A stretch of 64,000 nt of DNA from Saccharothrix coeruleofusca (GTDB lineage Bacteria > Actinomycetota > Actinomycetes > Mycobacteriales > Pseudonocardiaceae), in assembly GCF_014648515.1 (NCBI RefSeq), contig NZ_BMRG01000006.1, positions 1-64,000 of the forward strand, given 5' to 3'. This document shows positions 25,442 through 34,323 of this stretch, one piece after another. A program made the translations under genes and the position numbers. Position 1 is the first letter of the stretch. Each line of letters opens with the position of its first letter. The notes beneath the pieces are model-generated. The model ran no database searches and was not told the DNA's origin. It saw only the letters and a program-made list of their open reading frames with translations.

Positions 25442-26011
25442 TCAGTGGAACTTGTTCTGGGCGGCTTCCAAGCCCAGCGACAGCAGGGCCTCGACGGCGT
25501 CCGCCGTGCGGTCCAGCTCGAAGCCCAGCTCCTTGCGCTCCGTCGCGGAGAAGTCGCGCAGCACGTAGTCCGCCGGGTCCATCCGGCCCGGCGGCCGGTC
25601 CACCCCGAACCGCACCCGGTGGTAGTCCTTGGTGCCCAGCGACTTGGTGATCGACCGCAGGCCGTTGTGCCCGTTCTCGCCGCCGCCCAGCTTCAGCCGC
25701 ACCGTGCCGAAGGGCAGGTCCAGCTCGTCGTGCACGACGACGATCGACGCGGGCGGCACCTTGTAGAACTTCGCCGTCCCGGCCACCGGCCCGCCTGAGG
25801 TGTTCATGTAGCCGCGCGGCTTGGCCAGCACCACCCGGCGGCCCGCCAAACGGCCCTCCAGCACGTCCGCCCCACCCCGGTGCGCCTTGAACCTGCCGCC
25901 CACCCGGTCGGCCAGCACGTCGAGGACCAGGAAGCCCGCGTTGTGCCGGTTGCCCTCGTACTTCGGGCCGGGGTTGCCAAGGCCGACTACCAGGGCCAGC
26001 TCATCGACCAC
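25442..26011 (-). CDS. pth: Peptidyl-tRNA hydrolase
   Basis: A 189-aa enzyme that recycles tRNA from peptidyl-tRNA that has dropped off ribosomes. It shows [21 protein letters not shown] with the catalytic His-Asn region, [33 protein letters not shown] and GHNGLRSI, all family hallmarks. The GTG at 26011 lies inside the end of the upstream DivIVA-repeat gene (11-nt overlap), so the two are translationally linked. In mycobacteria pth follows rplY directly; here a DivIVA-repeat gene is inserted between them. Confidence 0.95.
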   Translation of the reverse strand: MVDELALVVGLGNPGPKYEGNRHNAGFLVLDVLADRVGGRFKAHRGGADVLEGRLAGRRVVLAKPRGYMNTSGGPVAGTAKFYKVPPASIVVVHDELDLPFGTVRLKLGGGENGHNGLRSITKSLGTKDYHRVRFGVDRPPGRMDPADYVLRDFSATERKELGFELDRTADAVEALLSLGLEAAQNKFH

Positions 26012-26513
26012 GGGACCGCAACTCCTGCTCCAGCTCGTCCAACAGCGCGTCGACCGCGCGCACCTGGTAGCCCCGCCGCAGACCCGACGTGGTGCTGAAC
26101 CTGGTGTGGCGGACCTCGTTCGCGCTCATCCTGCCCTGGCCCTCCAGAGCGGCGGCGGCTCGGGTGAGGAAGGCGTCGACCTCGGTGCGATCGTATCCGC
26201 TCGACGCGCGGGGCAGCTTCACCGCCAGCAGGTCCGCGCCGCTGCGCAGCGCGGTCGGCGGCACGTGGCCGCTGCGCAGCTGCCACTCCAGCCTGGCCAG
26301 GAACTCGTCCACCGGCTGCTGGTCGTACCCGCCGGGCACCTCGTGGAAGACCACCGAGCGCACCTGGTCGGGGTGCGGCCCGGCGTGCTGGGCCAGCGCG
26401 TTCGCGACGTGCCGCAGGAAGGCGTCCACCTGGGCCGGGTCGTAGCCCCTGCCGCGCTTGCGGGGGAACGTGGTGCGCCGCACCAGCGCCGGGGTCAGGT
26501 GCGGCAACGGCAC
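26001..26513 (-). CDS. Protein of four tandem DivIVA-type repeats
   Basis: A 170-aa paralogue of the protein at 22241-23467 with four DivIVA-N-like units: [42 protein letters not shown] and [14 protein letters not shown], each preceded by a short strand such as VRRTTFP or VRHTRF. Both proteins end in ELRSRGR or ELRRRGR. It has no coiled coil or membrane segment. It sits between rplY and pth, overlapping pth by 11 nt. Its start is abutted by a GC hairpin that contains its G-rich ribosome site. A joint role with the eight-repeat protein is likely but unproven. Confidence 0.82.
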   Translation of the reverse strand: MPLPHLTPALVRRTTFPRKRGRGYDPAQVDAFLRHVANALAQHAGPHPDQVRSVVFHEVPGGYDQQPVDEFLARLEWQLRSGHVPPTALRSGADLLAVKLPRASSGYDRTEVDAFLTRAAAALEGQGRMSANEVRHTRFSTTSGLRRGYQVRAVDALLDELEQELRSRGR

Positions 26514-26542
26514 GCCACCCCCACCAGCCGGTGGGGGAGGCG
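26513..26542 (-). terminator. rplY terminator covering the next gene's ribosome site
   Basis: A 13-bp stem with one mismatch and an AGCC loop (CGCCACCCCCACC with GGTGGGGGAGGCG) starts 29 nt after the rplY stop and ends at the start codon of the DivIVA-repeat gene. It may both end rplY transcripts and limit translation of the downstream gene. Confidence 0.6.
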
Positions 26543-26571
26543 TGCCGTTCGACCAGCCCGACGTGGTGGGC

Positions 26572-27174
26572 TCAGCTCTCTTCGGTGGCCTCGGACTCGC
26601 CGGCCGCGGTGTCGCCGTCCATCTCGGCGGCGGTGGGGGCGGCGCCGACGACCAGCACCAGGGCCTCCGGGTCGGTGACCAGGGTGGCGCCCTGCGGCAG
26701 GGCCAGCTCCGAGGCGTGGATCTGGGTGCCCGCCGCGACGCCCGCGATGGACAGCTCGACCTGCTCGGGGATGTTCAGCGCGTCGGCCTCGACCTGGAGC
26801 GTGGTCAGGTCCTGGGTGACCAGGGTGCCGGGGGCGGGCTCGCCGGTGACGACCACGGGCACCTCGACGGTGACCTTCTCGCCCCGCTGCACCAGCAGCA
26901 GGTCGACGTGCTCGATGTAGTTCTTGATGGGGTGGGTGGTGACGGTCTTGGTCAGGGCGAGCTCGCTGGAGCTGTCGATGTCCAGCGTGAGCACCGCGTT
27001 CTGACCGTGCTCGCGGACGACACGGGCGAACTCCAGCGCCGGCAGAGCCAGGTGCTTCGGGTCGGAGCCGTGCCCGTAGAGCACCGCGGGGATCTTGCCG
27101 GCGCGACGGGTGCGGCGGGCAGCGCCCTTGCCGAACTCGGTGCGCTGCTCGGCGGCGAGACGGACCTCGGACAC
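26572..27174 (-). CDS. rplY: Ribosomal protein bL25 (CTC form)
   Basis: A 5S rRNA-binding ribosomal protein of the long CTC/TL5 type, 200 aa. The N-terminal L25 domain contains AEQRTEFGKGAARRTRRAGKIPAVLYG and HLALPALEF. The C-terminal TL5 beta domain follows with EKVTVEVPVVVTGEPAPG and ALNIPEQVELSI. A Glu/Ala-rich acidic tail ends the protein. The GTG at 27174 has GGAGAG seven bases upstream; the longer frame to 27282 lacks such a site. It belongs to the glmU-prs-rplY-pth run on this strand. Confidence 0.94.
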   Translation of the reverse strand: MSEVRLAAEQRTEFGKGAARRTRRAGKIPAVLYGHGSDPKHLALPALEFARVVREHGQNAVLTLDIDSSSELALTKTVTTHPIKNYIEHVDLLLVQRGEKVTVEVPVVVTGEPAPGTLVTQDLTTLQVEADALNIPEQVELSIAGVAAGTQIHASELALPQGATLVTDPEALVLVVGAAPTAAEMDGDTAAGESEATEES

Positions 27175-27372
27175 GGTGGGGCTCTCCTTACGATATGGCC
27201 TTTTGTACGTCGGGCGGGGCTGAGCGGGTGGCGGCCTGCGACGGAGGGGTGGCGCGGAGGGTACACACGCGCGGCACCACAACCGCCGCGTCGATCACGC
27301 CGAGCGTGGTGCTCGCCCTCGCCGAGGCAACCTGAACAGTGTAGGCCGACCGCGGGGAGGAGCCCTAATCGG

Positions 27373-27410
27373 GGTGCCCCGCGGGTGCTCAGCGGCACCG
27401 GCGGGGCACC
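27373..27410 (-). terminator. prs terminator hairpin
   Basis: A two-part stem (GGTGCCCCGC with GCGGGGCACC, then inner GGTGC with GCACC, one mismatch between) starts 8 nt after the prs stop. It separates glmU-prs from rplY, which must have its own promoter; a TACACT -10-like hexamer lies on the minus strand about 160 nt before rplY. Confidence 0.75.
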
Positions 27411-27417
27411 ACCGGGC

Positions 27418-28401
27418 TCAGGCGTTGCCGTCGAACAGGCTCGTCACCGAGCCGTCCTCGAAGACCTCCTGGATCACCCGCGCCAGCAGCGGGGCGATCG
27501 GCAGCACGGTCATCGCGTCGAACCGCTTCTCCGCAGGGATCGGCAGGGTGTCGGTGAACACCACCTCGCGGGCACCGCAGTCGCGCAGCCGCTGCACGGC
27601 CGGGCCGGACAGCACCGGGTGGGTGGCCGCGATGACCACGTCCGAGGCGCCCTCGGCGAGCAGCTGGTCGACCGCCTTGGTGATCGTGCCGCCGGTGTCG
27701 ATCATGTCGTCGATCACCACGCACAGCCGGTCCTTGACCTGGCCGACCACCCGGTTGGCGACCACCTCGTTGGGCCGCAGCGGGTCGCGGGTCTTGTGGA
27801 TGAACGCGATCGGCGTGCCGCCGAGGGTGTCCGCCCACTTCTCCGCCAGCTTGGTCCGGCCCGCGTCCGGCGAGACCACGGTGATCTCGCGGCCCGCGTA
27901 CTTGGCGCGGATGTGCTCGGCCAGCAGCGGCATGGCCCACAGGTGGTCCACCGGGCCGTCGAAGAAGCCCTGGATCTGCGCGGTGTGCAGGTCGACGGCC
28001 ACCAGCCGGTCCGCGCCCGCGGTCTTGAACAGGTCGGCCACCAGCCGGGCGGAGATCGGCTCCCGGCCGCGGTGCTTCTTGTCCTGCCGCGCGTAGGGGT
28101 AGAACGGCATGATCACGGTGATCCGCTTGGCGGAGGCGCGCTTGAGCGCGTCCACCATGATCAGCTGCTCCATCAGCCACTGGTTGATCGGCGCGCAGTG
28201 GCTCTGCACGACGAACGCGTCGCACCCGCGCACCGACTCCTCGAACCGCACGAAGATCTCGCCGTTGGCGAAGTCGTAGGCCGACTGGGGGGTGACCGAC
28301 ACGTTCAGGTGCTTGGCGACCTGCTCGGTCAGCTCGGGGTAGGCGCGCCCGCCGAAGAGCATCAGGTTCTTCTTGGGTGTCCCGGACATCGTGGGGTTCA
28401 C
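27418..28401 (-). CDS. prs: Ribose-phosphate pyrophosphokinase
   Basis: PRPP synthase of 327 aa, which makes phosphoribosyl pyrophosphate from ribose 5-phosphate and ATP for nucleotides, His, Trp and cell-wall decaprenylphosphoryl-arabinose. Motifs: KNLMLFGGRAYPELTEQVA, NGEIFVRFEESVRGCDAF, YPYARQDKKHRGREPISARL, HTAQIQGFF and the PRPP loop VVIDDMIDTGGTI. GTG at 28401 starts 2 nt after the glmU stop, so it is coupled; ATG at 28389 is an alternative. The glmU-prs pair is conserved across bacteria. Confidence 0.95.
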   Translation of the reverse strand: MNPTMSGTPKKNLMLFGGRAYPELTEQVAKHLNVSVTPQSAYDFANGEIFVRFEESVRGCDAFVVQSHCAPINQWLMEQLIMVDALKRASAKRITVIMPFYPYARQDKKHRGREPISARLVADLFKTAGADRLVAVDLHTAQIQGFFDGPVDHLWAMPLLAEHIRAKYAGREITVVSPDAGRTKLAEKWADTLGGTPIAFIHKTRDPLRPNEVVANRVVGQVKDRLCVVIDDMIDTGGTITKAVDQLLAEGASDVVIAATHPVLSGPAVQRLRDCGAREVVFTDTLPIPAEKRFDAMTVLPIAPLLARVIQEVFEDGSVTSLFDGNA

Positions 28402-28403
28402 GG

Positions 28404-29879
28404 TCAGCGCCCTTCTTCTGTCTTCTCGTTCTGCGACGCCAGCGCGCGTTCCGCCGCGGCGGCGGCGGGCGTTCCGGACCTGCGGGTGAGGACCCAGCCC
28501 TCCAGGTTGCGCTGGGGACCCCCGGACACGGCCAGCGCGCCGGGCGGCACGTCGCGCCGCAGCACGGTGCCCGCGCCGGTGTAGGCGCCGTCGCCGACGG
28601 TGACCGGGGCGACGAACATGTTGTCCGAGCCGGTGCGGCAGTGCGACCCGACGACGGTGCGGTGCTTGTTCACGCCGTCGTAGTTCACCGTGACGCTGGC
28701 CGCGCCGATGTTGCTGTGCTCGCCGATCGTGGCGTCGCCGATGTAGCTCAGGTGCGGCACCTTGCTGCCCGTGCCGATCTCGGAGTTCTTCACCTCGACG
28801 AAGGTGCCGATCTTGCCCGCCTCGCCCAGCCGGGTGCCCGGCCGCAGGTAGGCGAAGGGGCCGACGGAGGCGCCGGGCCCGATCTCGGCCCCGCTGCCGT
28901 GCGTGCGCACCACCGACGCGCCCGCGCCGACCGCGCAGCCGCTGAGCGTGGTGTCCGGGCCGATGGTCGCGCCCTCGTCCACGGTGGTGCCCGCGCGCAG
29001 CTGCACGCCGGGCTCGACGAGCACGTCCCGCGCCAGCCGCACGTCCGCGTCCAGCCAGGTGGTGGCCGGGTCCACCACGGTGACGCCCTCGCGCATCCAG
29101 CGCTCGACGATCCGGCGGTTGAGCTCCGCGCCCAGCCTGGCCAGCTGCACCCGGTCGTTGACGCCCTCCACCAGCCACGGGTCGGCGGTGACCAGCGCGC
29201 CCACCCGGCCGCCGTCGCCGCGCGCGATGGCCAGCACGTCGGTCAGGTACAGCTCGCCCTGGGCGTTGTCGGTGGACAGCCGGGACAGCGCGTCGCGCAG
29301 CACCGCCGCGTCGAAGGCGTACACGCCCGAGTTGATCTCGGTGATGGCCCGCTCGGCCTCGGTGGCGTCCTTCTGCTCGACGATGCCGCGCACCGAGCCG
29401 TCGGCGTCGCGCAGGATGCGCCCGTAGCCGGTCGGGTCGGCCACCACGGCGGTCAGCACGGTGACCGCGTTGCCCCGCTCGCCGTGCTCGACCAGCAGCC
29501 CGCGCAGCGCGTCGGTGTCCAGCAGCGGCACGTCGCCGTAGGTGACCACGACCGTGCCGGTCAGGTCGGGGGGCAGTTCGGCCAGGCCGCAGCCGACCGC
29601 GTGCCCGGTGCCCTTCTGCTCCTCCTGCACCGCCACCACGACCTTGCGGTCCAGGTCGGCGGCCAGGGTGTCGAGGTGCTCGGTGACCGCGGCGCGGCCG
29701 TGGCCGACCACGACGGCCAGGTGGGTCGGGTCGAGACCCGCCGCGGCCCGCACCGCGTGCTCCACCAGCGCGCGGCCGGCGAGGCGGTGCAGCACCTTGG
29801 GGGTGGCTGAGCGCATGCGGGTGCCTTCCCCCGCTGCGAGGACGATCGTGCTGACTGGGGTGGGGACACCCTCGAGCAT
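28404..29879 (-). CDS. glmU: Bifunctional GlcNAc-1-P uridyltransferase / GlcN-1-P acetyltransferase
   Basis: GlmU of 491 aa makes UDP-GlcNAc for peptidoglycan. The N-terminal pyrophosphorylase domain has [19 protein letters not shown], then [11 protein letters not shown] and the [10 protein letters not shown] region. The C-terminal left-handed beta-helix carries hexapeptide repeats, [37 protein letters not shown] and [12 protein letters not shown]. The ATG at 29879 has AGGGAGAG five bases upstream. It is followed almost without gap by prs. Confidence 0.96.
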   Translation of the reverse strand: MLEGVPTPVSTIVLAAGEGTRMRSATPKVLHRLAGRALVEHAVRAAAGLDPTHLAVVVGHGRAAVTEHLDTLAADLDRKVVVAVQEEQKGTGHAVGCGLAELPPDLTGTVVVTYGDVPLLDTDALRGLLVEHGERGNAVTVLTAVVADPTGYGRILRDADGSVRGIVEQKDATEAERAITEINSGVYAFDAAVLRDALSRLSTDNAQGELYLTDVLAIARGDGGRVGALVTADPWLVEGVNDRVQLARLGAELNRRIVERWMREGVTVVDPATTWLDADVRLARDVLVEPGVQLRAGTTVDEGATIGPDTTLSGCAVGAGASVVRTHGSGAEIGPGASVGPFAYLRPGTRLGEAGKIGTFVEVKNSEIGTGSKVPHLSYIGDATIGEHSNIGAASVTVNYDGVNKHRTVVGSHCRTGSDNMFVAPVTVGDGAYTGAGTVLRRDVPPGALAVSGGPQRNLEGWVLTRRSGTPAAAAAERALASQNEKTEEGR

Positions 29880-29920
29880 CAGCGCTCTCCCTAGCTGAGT
29901 GCGTGCCTGCAGCGGGAAAG

Positions 29921-29936
29921 CCTGGCTCCCGCCAGG
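29921..29936 (-). terminator. Small hairpin between the cyclase and glmU
   Basis: CCTGGC, loop TCCC (GGGA on the minus strand), GCCAGG: a 6-bp perfect stem 8 nt after the diguanylate cyclase stop and inside the presumed glmU leader. It may be a weak terminator; a TAGTAT -10-like hexamer on the minus strand lies nearby. Confidence 0.4.
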
Positions 29937-29944
29937 TGTCGATA

Positions 29945-31570
29945 CTAAGCCTCCGGCGGCAGGTCGCCGGTTACCGCGGCGACCTGGCAGCCGCCCCGGC
30001 GCTTGGCCGCGTACATCGCCGAGTCGGCCCTGGCGAGGGCGTCGTGGGCGCTTTCGCGGGGGCGCACGGAGATCACGCCGACCGACAGCGTGACACCCCT
30101 GGACAGGTCGGATGGCAAGCTGGCAACGGCTTCCACGGCGCGGCCCAGCGCCGCTTCGGCGGCGTGCAGCGGCGCTCCGGGCAGCAGCACGACGAACTCG
30201 TCACCGCCGTAGCGGGCGACCAGGTCGTCCCCCCGCAGGGCCTGCCGGAGTGTGCTGGCAATCACCCGCAGGACGTCGTCACCCTCGGCGTGCGAGTGCT
30301 TGTCGTTGACCACCTTGAAGCCGTCGAGGTCGACCAGCGCGATGGCCATCGGGTTGGTCTGGGCGCTGATCAGCGCGGCCAGCCGGTCGTCCAGCGCGCG
30401 CCGGTTGGGCAGGCCGGTGAGCGGGTCCTGCAGCGCCTGCTGGGCGATCGCGCCGTGCGCCCTGGCCAGCCGCTCGTGGTCGCGCCGGGTGATCAGGGTC
30501 GCGGTGCGCGCCTCCTGCATCAGCCACAGCTCCACCTCCAGCGCGTTGGCGTAGTCCTGCAGCGCCGACGGGGTGTGCTCGCCGTGCGGGCCGGACAGCC
30601 GGGCGTACTCGCGCACCAGGCACAGCATCAGGGTGGGCTCGGAGGTGTCGTGCTCCAGGCTGGTGCGCGCGTCGTTGAGCACCTGCAGCGCCTGCTGGGG
30701 CAGCTCCTCCAGCTCCAGGCAGCGGGACAGCGCGATGGAGACGATGATCAGCTCGCGGGCGTACATCGACAGCTCGCGCAGCCTCCACAGCCGGGCGATG
30801 TGCTCCGGGCCGGGCTTGGCCAGCGCGTGCGCCGCGCCGATCACCGGCACCTGCTCGGCGGCCGAGCGGTCGCGCCTGCCGGGGTGCAGCGACTCCCGGA
30901 AGGGGCCCTCGACCGCCTCGGCGATGCGGGAGGCGGTGGTGAACCGGTCCGCGGCCTCCTCGAAGTTGTTCACCCGCTCCAGGCGCAGGCCCCAGCCGAT
31001 CAGCATCCGGGCCCGGTTCATCAGGTGCACGTAGATCTGGTGCGGCCCGGCGCTCTGCCGGATGGCGTTGTGCGCCCGCGCCAGCACCTGGTCGGCCATC
31101 TCGTAGACGCCCAGCTGGGTGAGCACCAGGCCGGTGCTCTGCAGCGCCGAGGCCAGCAGCCGGTCCCAGGTGCGCTTGTCCAGCATCGGGTCCGGGGTGA
31201 GGTCCTCCTCCAGCATGGCCAGGCCGCAGGCGACCTCGGACAGCGCCTTGTCCTCGTACCCGCCCAGCAGGTAGCGACGTCCGCGCAGGGCCCGCGCCTC
31301 GGCCTCCAGCACCACCAGGCCGTGCCTGCGGGTGTGCGCCAGCATCTCGTCGAGCATCTCGTCGACCATGTCGACCAGGCCGGGGGTGACCAGCCGGACG
31401 ATGGCCGAGGCGCGCAGCAGCTGGGCGACGATGCGCGGCTCGCCCCGGCCCTGCGCCTCGGCCAGGATGTCGTCCACCTCGTGGGCCGCTTCGAGCTGAT
31501 CGGACAGGTGGCTGCTCTGGGCCACGGCCACCAGTTCGCTCGCGCGGCCGACCAGCCAGGCGTCGGACAT
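29945..31570 (-). CDS. Diguanylate cyclase with TPR-like N-terminal sensor region
   Basis: A soluble 541-aa protein. Residues 1-~370 are all helical and TPR-like (repeated A/L/E-rich helix pairs such as [17 protein letters not shown]). The C-terminal domain has [27 protein letters not shown] and an intact GGDEF active site at 455-459. A canonical RxxD inhibitory site (RGDD, 446-449) stands five residues before it. It should therefore make c-di-GMP from GTP and be product-inhibited. In actinobacteria c-di-GMP controls development through BldD. It has no EAL domain, and no membrane segment is seen. The start at 31570 lacks a clear ribosome site. Confidence 0.92.
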   Translation of the reverse strand: MSDAWLVGRASELVAVAQSSHLSDQLEAAHEVDDILAEAQGRGEPRIVAQLLRASAIVRLVTPGLVDMVDEMLDEMLAHTRRHGLVVLEAEARALRGRRYLLGGYEDKALSEVACGLAMLEEDLTPDPMLDKRTWDRLLASALQSTGLVLTQLGVYEMADQVLARAHNAIRQSAGPHQIYVHLMNRARMLIGWGLRLERVNNFEEAADRFTTASRIAEAVEGPFRESLHPGRRDRSAAEQVPVIGAAHALAKPGPEHIARLWRLRELSMYARELIIVSIALSRCLELEELPQQALQVLNDARTSLEHDTSEPTLMLCLVREYARLSGPHGEHTPSALQDYANALEVELWLMQEARTATLITRRDHERLARAHGAIAQQALQDPLTGLPNRRALDDRLAALISAQTNPMAIALVDLDGFKVVNDKHSHAEGDDVLRVIASTLRQALRGDDLVARYGGDEFVVLLPGAPLHAAEAALGRAVEAVASLPSDLSRGVTLSVGVISVRPRESAHDALARADSAMYAAKRRGGCQVAAVTGDLPPEA

Positions 31571-31685
31571 CTCGTGGAGCGAGGGCGCCCCGTTCTCCTG
31601 CTCGTCGACCGTGTCCTCGTGCAGCGGCCCCCACCCCCCATGCGCGCGCAGGGCGACCGGGCCGGATGGCCGGCCCGGTCTCTCG

Positions 31686-31756
31686 CTCCGCCACCAGGAT
31701 TCGAACCTGGACCATCGGAACCAAAATCCGAGGTGCTGCCTTTACACCATGGCGGA
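31686..31756 (-). tRNA. tRNA-Gln (TTG)
   Basis: On the minus strand a complete cloverleaf: acceptor TCCGCCA with TGGCGGA, anticodon stem TCGGA/TCCGA around loop TTTTGGT (anticodon TTG), and a T-arm of CCAGG/CCTGG around TTCGAAT. The discriminator is G and CCA is not encoded. A tRNA-Gln gene also neighbours glmU in mycobacteria. Confidence 0.95.
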
Positions 31757-32231
31757 TCGCCGCGAGGTGGTCCGCTCGCGCGCACACATGTTGTCACGAG
31801 TGCGGTCCCCAGGTCAGCAGCACCACTCAACTGGCCGTCTGCTTTTCGTGACTGGACCGTTACCTAGCGTGTTATGGCTGGTCAACTCGGTTGCTTGAGC
31901 GAACTGACAAACCCGGTCAGTGCCCTTTCGTACCCTCCCGGTCGGTGTTGCGGGACGCGGTGCGCTCCGCGCCGGACACCTCGATGTATCGGGCCGGCCC
32001 GTCCGCGACCGCCTGGCCCATCGGTCACGCGCACGGCACGGCGTCGTTCGCGGTAGATCGCCGCCAGAACGGGTACTCCGAGGTCATGCGACACCGGGAG
32101 AACGCCGGGGCCGGGCCCAGCTCCGTGGCGATCCCACCTCCGCATGTGCCCAGTTGCGACGTGACACGCCGGAGTTCCTGAGAACACGCCGTGAAAACGC
32201 GCGCAGCTCTGGCGGGCGGAGTCCAGCTAAC
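31757..32231. other. Long intergenic stretch, no supported gene
   Basis: About 475 bp between tRNA-Gln and the desaturase operator. It must hold the tRNA promoter on the minus strand. A plus-strand frame of 96 codons (31891-32181) starts without a ribosome site and resembles no family I know. I support no gene here. Confidence 0.5.
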
Positions 32232-32260
32232 TTACGCTGCCGTAAGTTACGGTGCCGTAA
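32232..32260. promoter_or_regulatory. Twin palindromic operators before the desaturase
   Basis: TTACGCTGCCGTAA (32232-32245) and TTACGGTGCCGTAA (32247-32260) are two copies of a 14-bp palindrome in 15-bp phase, 37 nt before the desaturase start. A TetR regulator is encoded just after the desaturase and is the natural candidate to bind here, as DesT- or FasR-like regulators do with lipid genes. Confidence 0.75.
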
Positions 32261-32296
32261 GTAGCACTCGACCGGACTACAACAAGAGGTAGTTGT

Positions 32297-33256
32297 ATGA
32301 CCAGCACCCTGGAGAACAGGTCCACGCCGCCGGGTCCCCCGAACAGGGGGCCGAAGCCGTTGACGGACGGGCAGCGCAGCAACGCCGAGCAGGCCGGCGT
32401 CTACGTCTTCGTCATCGTGCCGTTCCTGGCACTGCTCGCGGCCGTCCCGTTCGCCTGGGGTTGGGGGCTGGGCTGGGTCGACGTCGCTCTGTTCGCGCTG
32501 TTCTACTGCATCTCCGGCCTCGGTGTGACGGTCGGCTACCACCGCTACTTCACCCACGGCTCCTTCAAGGCCAACCGGGCGCTGAAGGTCGCGCTGGCCA
32601 TCGCGGGCAGCATGGCGCTGCAGGGCCCGGTCATCGACTGGGTCGCCGACCACCGCCGCCACCACGCCTTCTCCGACCGCGAGGGCGACCCGCACTCGCC
32701 GTGGCTGTTCGGCAGCGGCCCGGTGGCCCTGGCCAAGGGCTTCTGGCACGCCCACATGGGCTGGCTGTTCGAGCGCGACAAGACCAACAAGCAGCGCTTC
32801 GCCCCCGACCTGCTGGCCGACAAGGACCTGGTCAAGGTCGACAAGCTGTTCCCGCTGTGGACCGCGGCCAGCCTGCTGCTCCCGGCCCTCATCGGCGGCC
32901 TGGCCACGCTGTCCTGGTGGGGCGCGTTCACCGCGTTCTTCTGGGCGGGCTTCGTGCGGGTGGCGTTCCTGCACCACGTGACCTGGTCGGTGAACTCGAT
33001 CTGCCACATGATCGGCGACCGCCCCTTCGCGGCCCGCGACAAGTCGGCCAACTTCTGGCCGCTGGCGATCCTGAGCTTCGGCGAGTCCTGGCACAACCTG
33101 CACCACGCCGACCCGACCTGCGCCAGGCACGGCGTCAAGCGCGGCCAGATCGACATCTCGGCGCGGATGATCTGGGCGTTCGAGAAGTTCGGCTGGGCGA
33201 CCAACGTGCGCTGGCCCAACCAGCAGCGGCTGACCCGCATCTCCGCCAAGAAGTGA
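32297..33256 (+). CDS. Membrane acyl-CoA delta-9 desaturase
   Basis: A diiron membrane fatty-acid desaturase of 319 aa. The three histidine boxes are intact: HRYFTH, HRRHH and HNLHH, with the fourth His in the LHHVTWSVNS region. Two pairs of hydrophobic helices (about 33-75 and 190-225) give the usual topology. It introduces a cis-delta-9 double bond into stearoyl/palmitoyl-CoA using O2 and an electron donor; no partner reductase lies nearby. ATG at 32297 has AGAGG upstream. The paired palindromes upstream and the TetR gene 56 nt downstream suggest control by membrane lipid or acyl-CoA status. Confidence 0.94.
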   Translation: MTSTLENRSTPPGPPNRGPKPLTDGQRSNAEQAGVYVFVIVPFLALLAAVPFAWGWGLGWVDVALFALFYCISGLGVTVGYHRYFTHGSFKANRALKVALAIAGSMALQGPVIDWVADHRRHHAFSDREGDPHSPWLFGSGPVALAKGFWHAHMGWLFERDKTNKQRFAPDLLADKDLVKVDKLFPLWTAASLLLPALIGGLATLSWWGAFTAFFWAGFVRVAFLHHVTWSVNSICHMIGDRPFAARDKSANFWPLAILSFGESWHNLHHADPTCARHGVKRGQIDISARMIWAFEKFGWATNVRWPNQQRLTRISAKK

Positions 33257-33299
33257 CCTCCACCGCCCGCCCCTCGCGCCCGGCGCGGGGGCGGGCGTT

Positions 33300-33305
33300 T
33301 AGGCT
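33300..33305 (+). promoter_or_regulatory. tetR2 -10 element (leaderless start)
   Basis: TAGGCT stands 7 nt before the ATG at 33313, so this regulator can be made independently of the desaturase upstream. Confidence 0.55.
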
Positions 33306-33312
33306 GGCTGAA

Positions 33313-33954
33313 ATGGCGGCCAGGAAGCAGGACGACGCGACGCCGGTACCGCGCGTGCGGATGACCGGCAAGGAGCGGCGCGAGCAGTTGCTCGACGTGG
33401 CCCGCGCCCTGTTCGCCGAGAAGGGCTTCGAGGTCACCTCCGTCGAGGAGATCGCGCACCGGGCGGGCGTGAGCAAGCCCGTGGTCTACGAGCACTTCGG
33501 CGGCAAGGAGGGCATCTACGCGGTCGTGGTCGACCGCGAGATGCAGTCGCTGATGGACCAGATCGTCAACGCCCTGTCCGGCGGGCACCCCCGCGAGCTG
33601 CTGGAGCAGGCCGCCTGCGCGCTGCTGGACTACATCGAGGGCTCCACCGACGGGTTCCGCATCCTGGTGCGCGACTCCCCCGTGGCCTCGTCGACCGGCA
33701 CGTTCTCCTCGTTGCTCAACGACATCGCCTCCCAGGTGGAGAGCATCCTCGGGCTGCACTTCTCCCGGCAGGGCTACGACCGCAGGCTGGCCGCCCTCTA
33801 CAGCCAGGCCCTGGTCGGCATGGTCGCGCTGACCGGCCAGTGGTGGCTGGAGGTGCGCAAGCCGAAGAAGGACGAGGTGGCCGCGCACTTGGTGAACCTG
33901 GCCTGGAAGGGCCTGTCCCACATGGACCACAAACCCAAGCTCCGCATCCGCTGA
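33313..33954 (+). CDS. TetR-family regulator (Rv1019-like)
   Basis: A 213-aa regulator. A short Arg/Lys-rich lead is followed by the HTH at about residues 18-65 (RREQLLDVARALFAEKGFEV, then IAHRAGVSKPVVYEHFGGKE). The helical C-terminal domain ends with LAWKGLSHMDHKPKLRIR. Position between glmU/tRNA-Gln and mfd matches Rv1019. It follows the desaturase gene and may bind the two palindromes at 32232-32260; this is inference. The -10 element 7 nt upstream gives it a separate, probably leaderless, transcript. Confidence 0.92.
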   Translation: MAARKQDDATPVPRVRMTGKERREQLLDVARALFAEKGFEVTSVEEIAHRAGVSKPVVYEHFGGKEGIYAVVVDREMQSLMDQIVNALSGGHPRELLEQAACALLDYIEGSTDGFRILVRDSPVASSTGTFSSLLNDIASQVESILGLHFSRQGYDRRLAALYSQALVGMVALTGQWWLEVRKPKKDEVAAHLVNLAWKGLSHMDHKPKLRIR

Positions 33955-33958
33955 TCCG

Positions 33959-34200
33959 CGAGTCGAACCCTCAGGACCCCCGAGTTCAACGCTCAGGACG
34001 ACCACGCCCGCTCCCGGTGTCACCCACTCATGGGCGTGTCGGGCGTGTCGCCCCTGCGAGTCGCGCGTCCAGACACCACGAACCGAGCGTTCGCGCACCT
34101 CAACCCGCACTTTCGCGCCCTGCGCCGCGCTTCCGCCGCACCTCGGGTAGTACTTACCGGCCCTCCCAACTCCGCCGGGTAGTACTTGCCCACGCATCAG
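33959..34200. repeat. Intergenic repeat cluster 34.0 kb
   Basis: In order: a GAGTCGAAC module (33959-34000), the CCCGGTGTCACCCAC/GGGCGTGTC module (34001-34053), a diverged GAGTCG...GTTCGCGCACC module (34057-34099), and a half nested repeat with CGGGTAGTACTTACCGGCCC at 34144-34163 and CGGGTAGTACTTGCC following to 34190. It lies between the TetR stop and the convergent sugar dehydrogenase. Confidence 0.8.
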
Positions 34201-34323
34201 GGGCGCGCGCGGAGCGCGCAGCGGACCCCGCGAGCGCCGCTTTTCACCGCCACCCAACCCCAACGCTCAACTCACACGACCCGAACGCTCAGTTCGCGCG
34301 ACCTGAGCGACGAACTCAGGGGT

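Noticed and set aside
25622-25800. Shadow frames antisense to pth and in the repeat clusters that repeat the phrase FPVSPTHGRVGRVA
   Set aside because: The phrase recurs at 25.3, 34.0 and 49.3 kb only because the intergenic GGGCGTGTC module is repeated; it is not a protein family.
31891-32181. 96-codon plus-strand frame between tRNA-Gln and the desaturase
   Set aside because: No ribosome site, no family resemblance and low-information composition. A real gene is possible but not supported.
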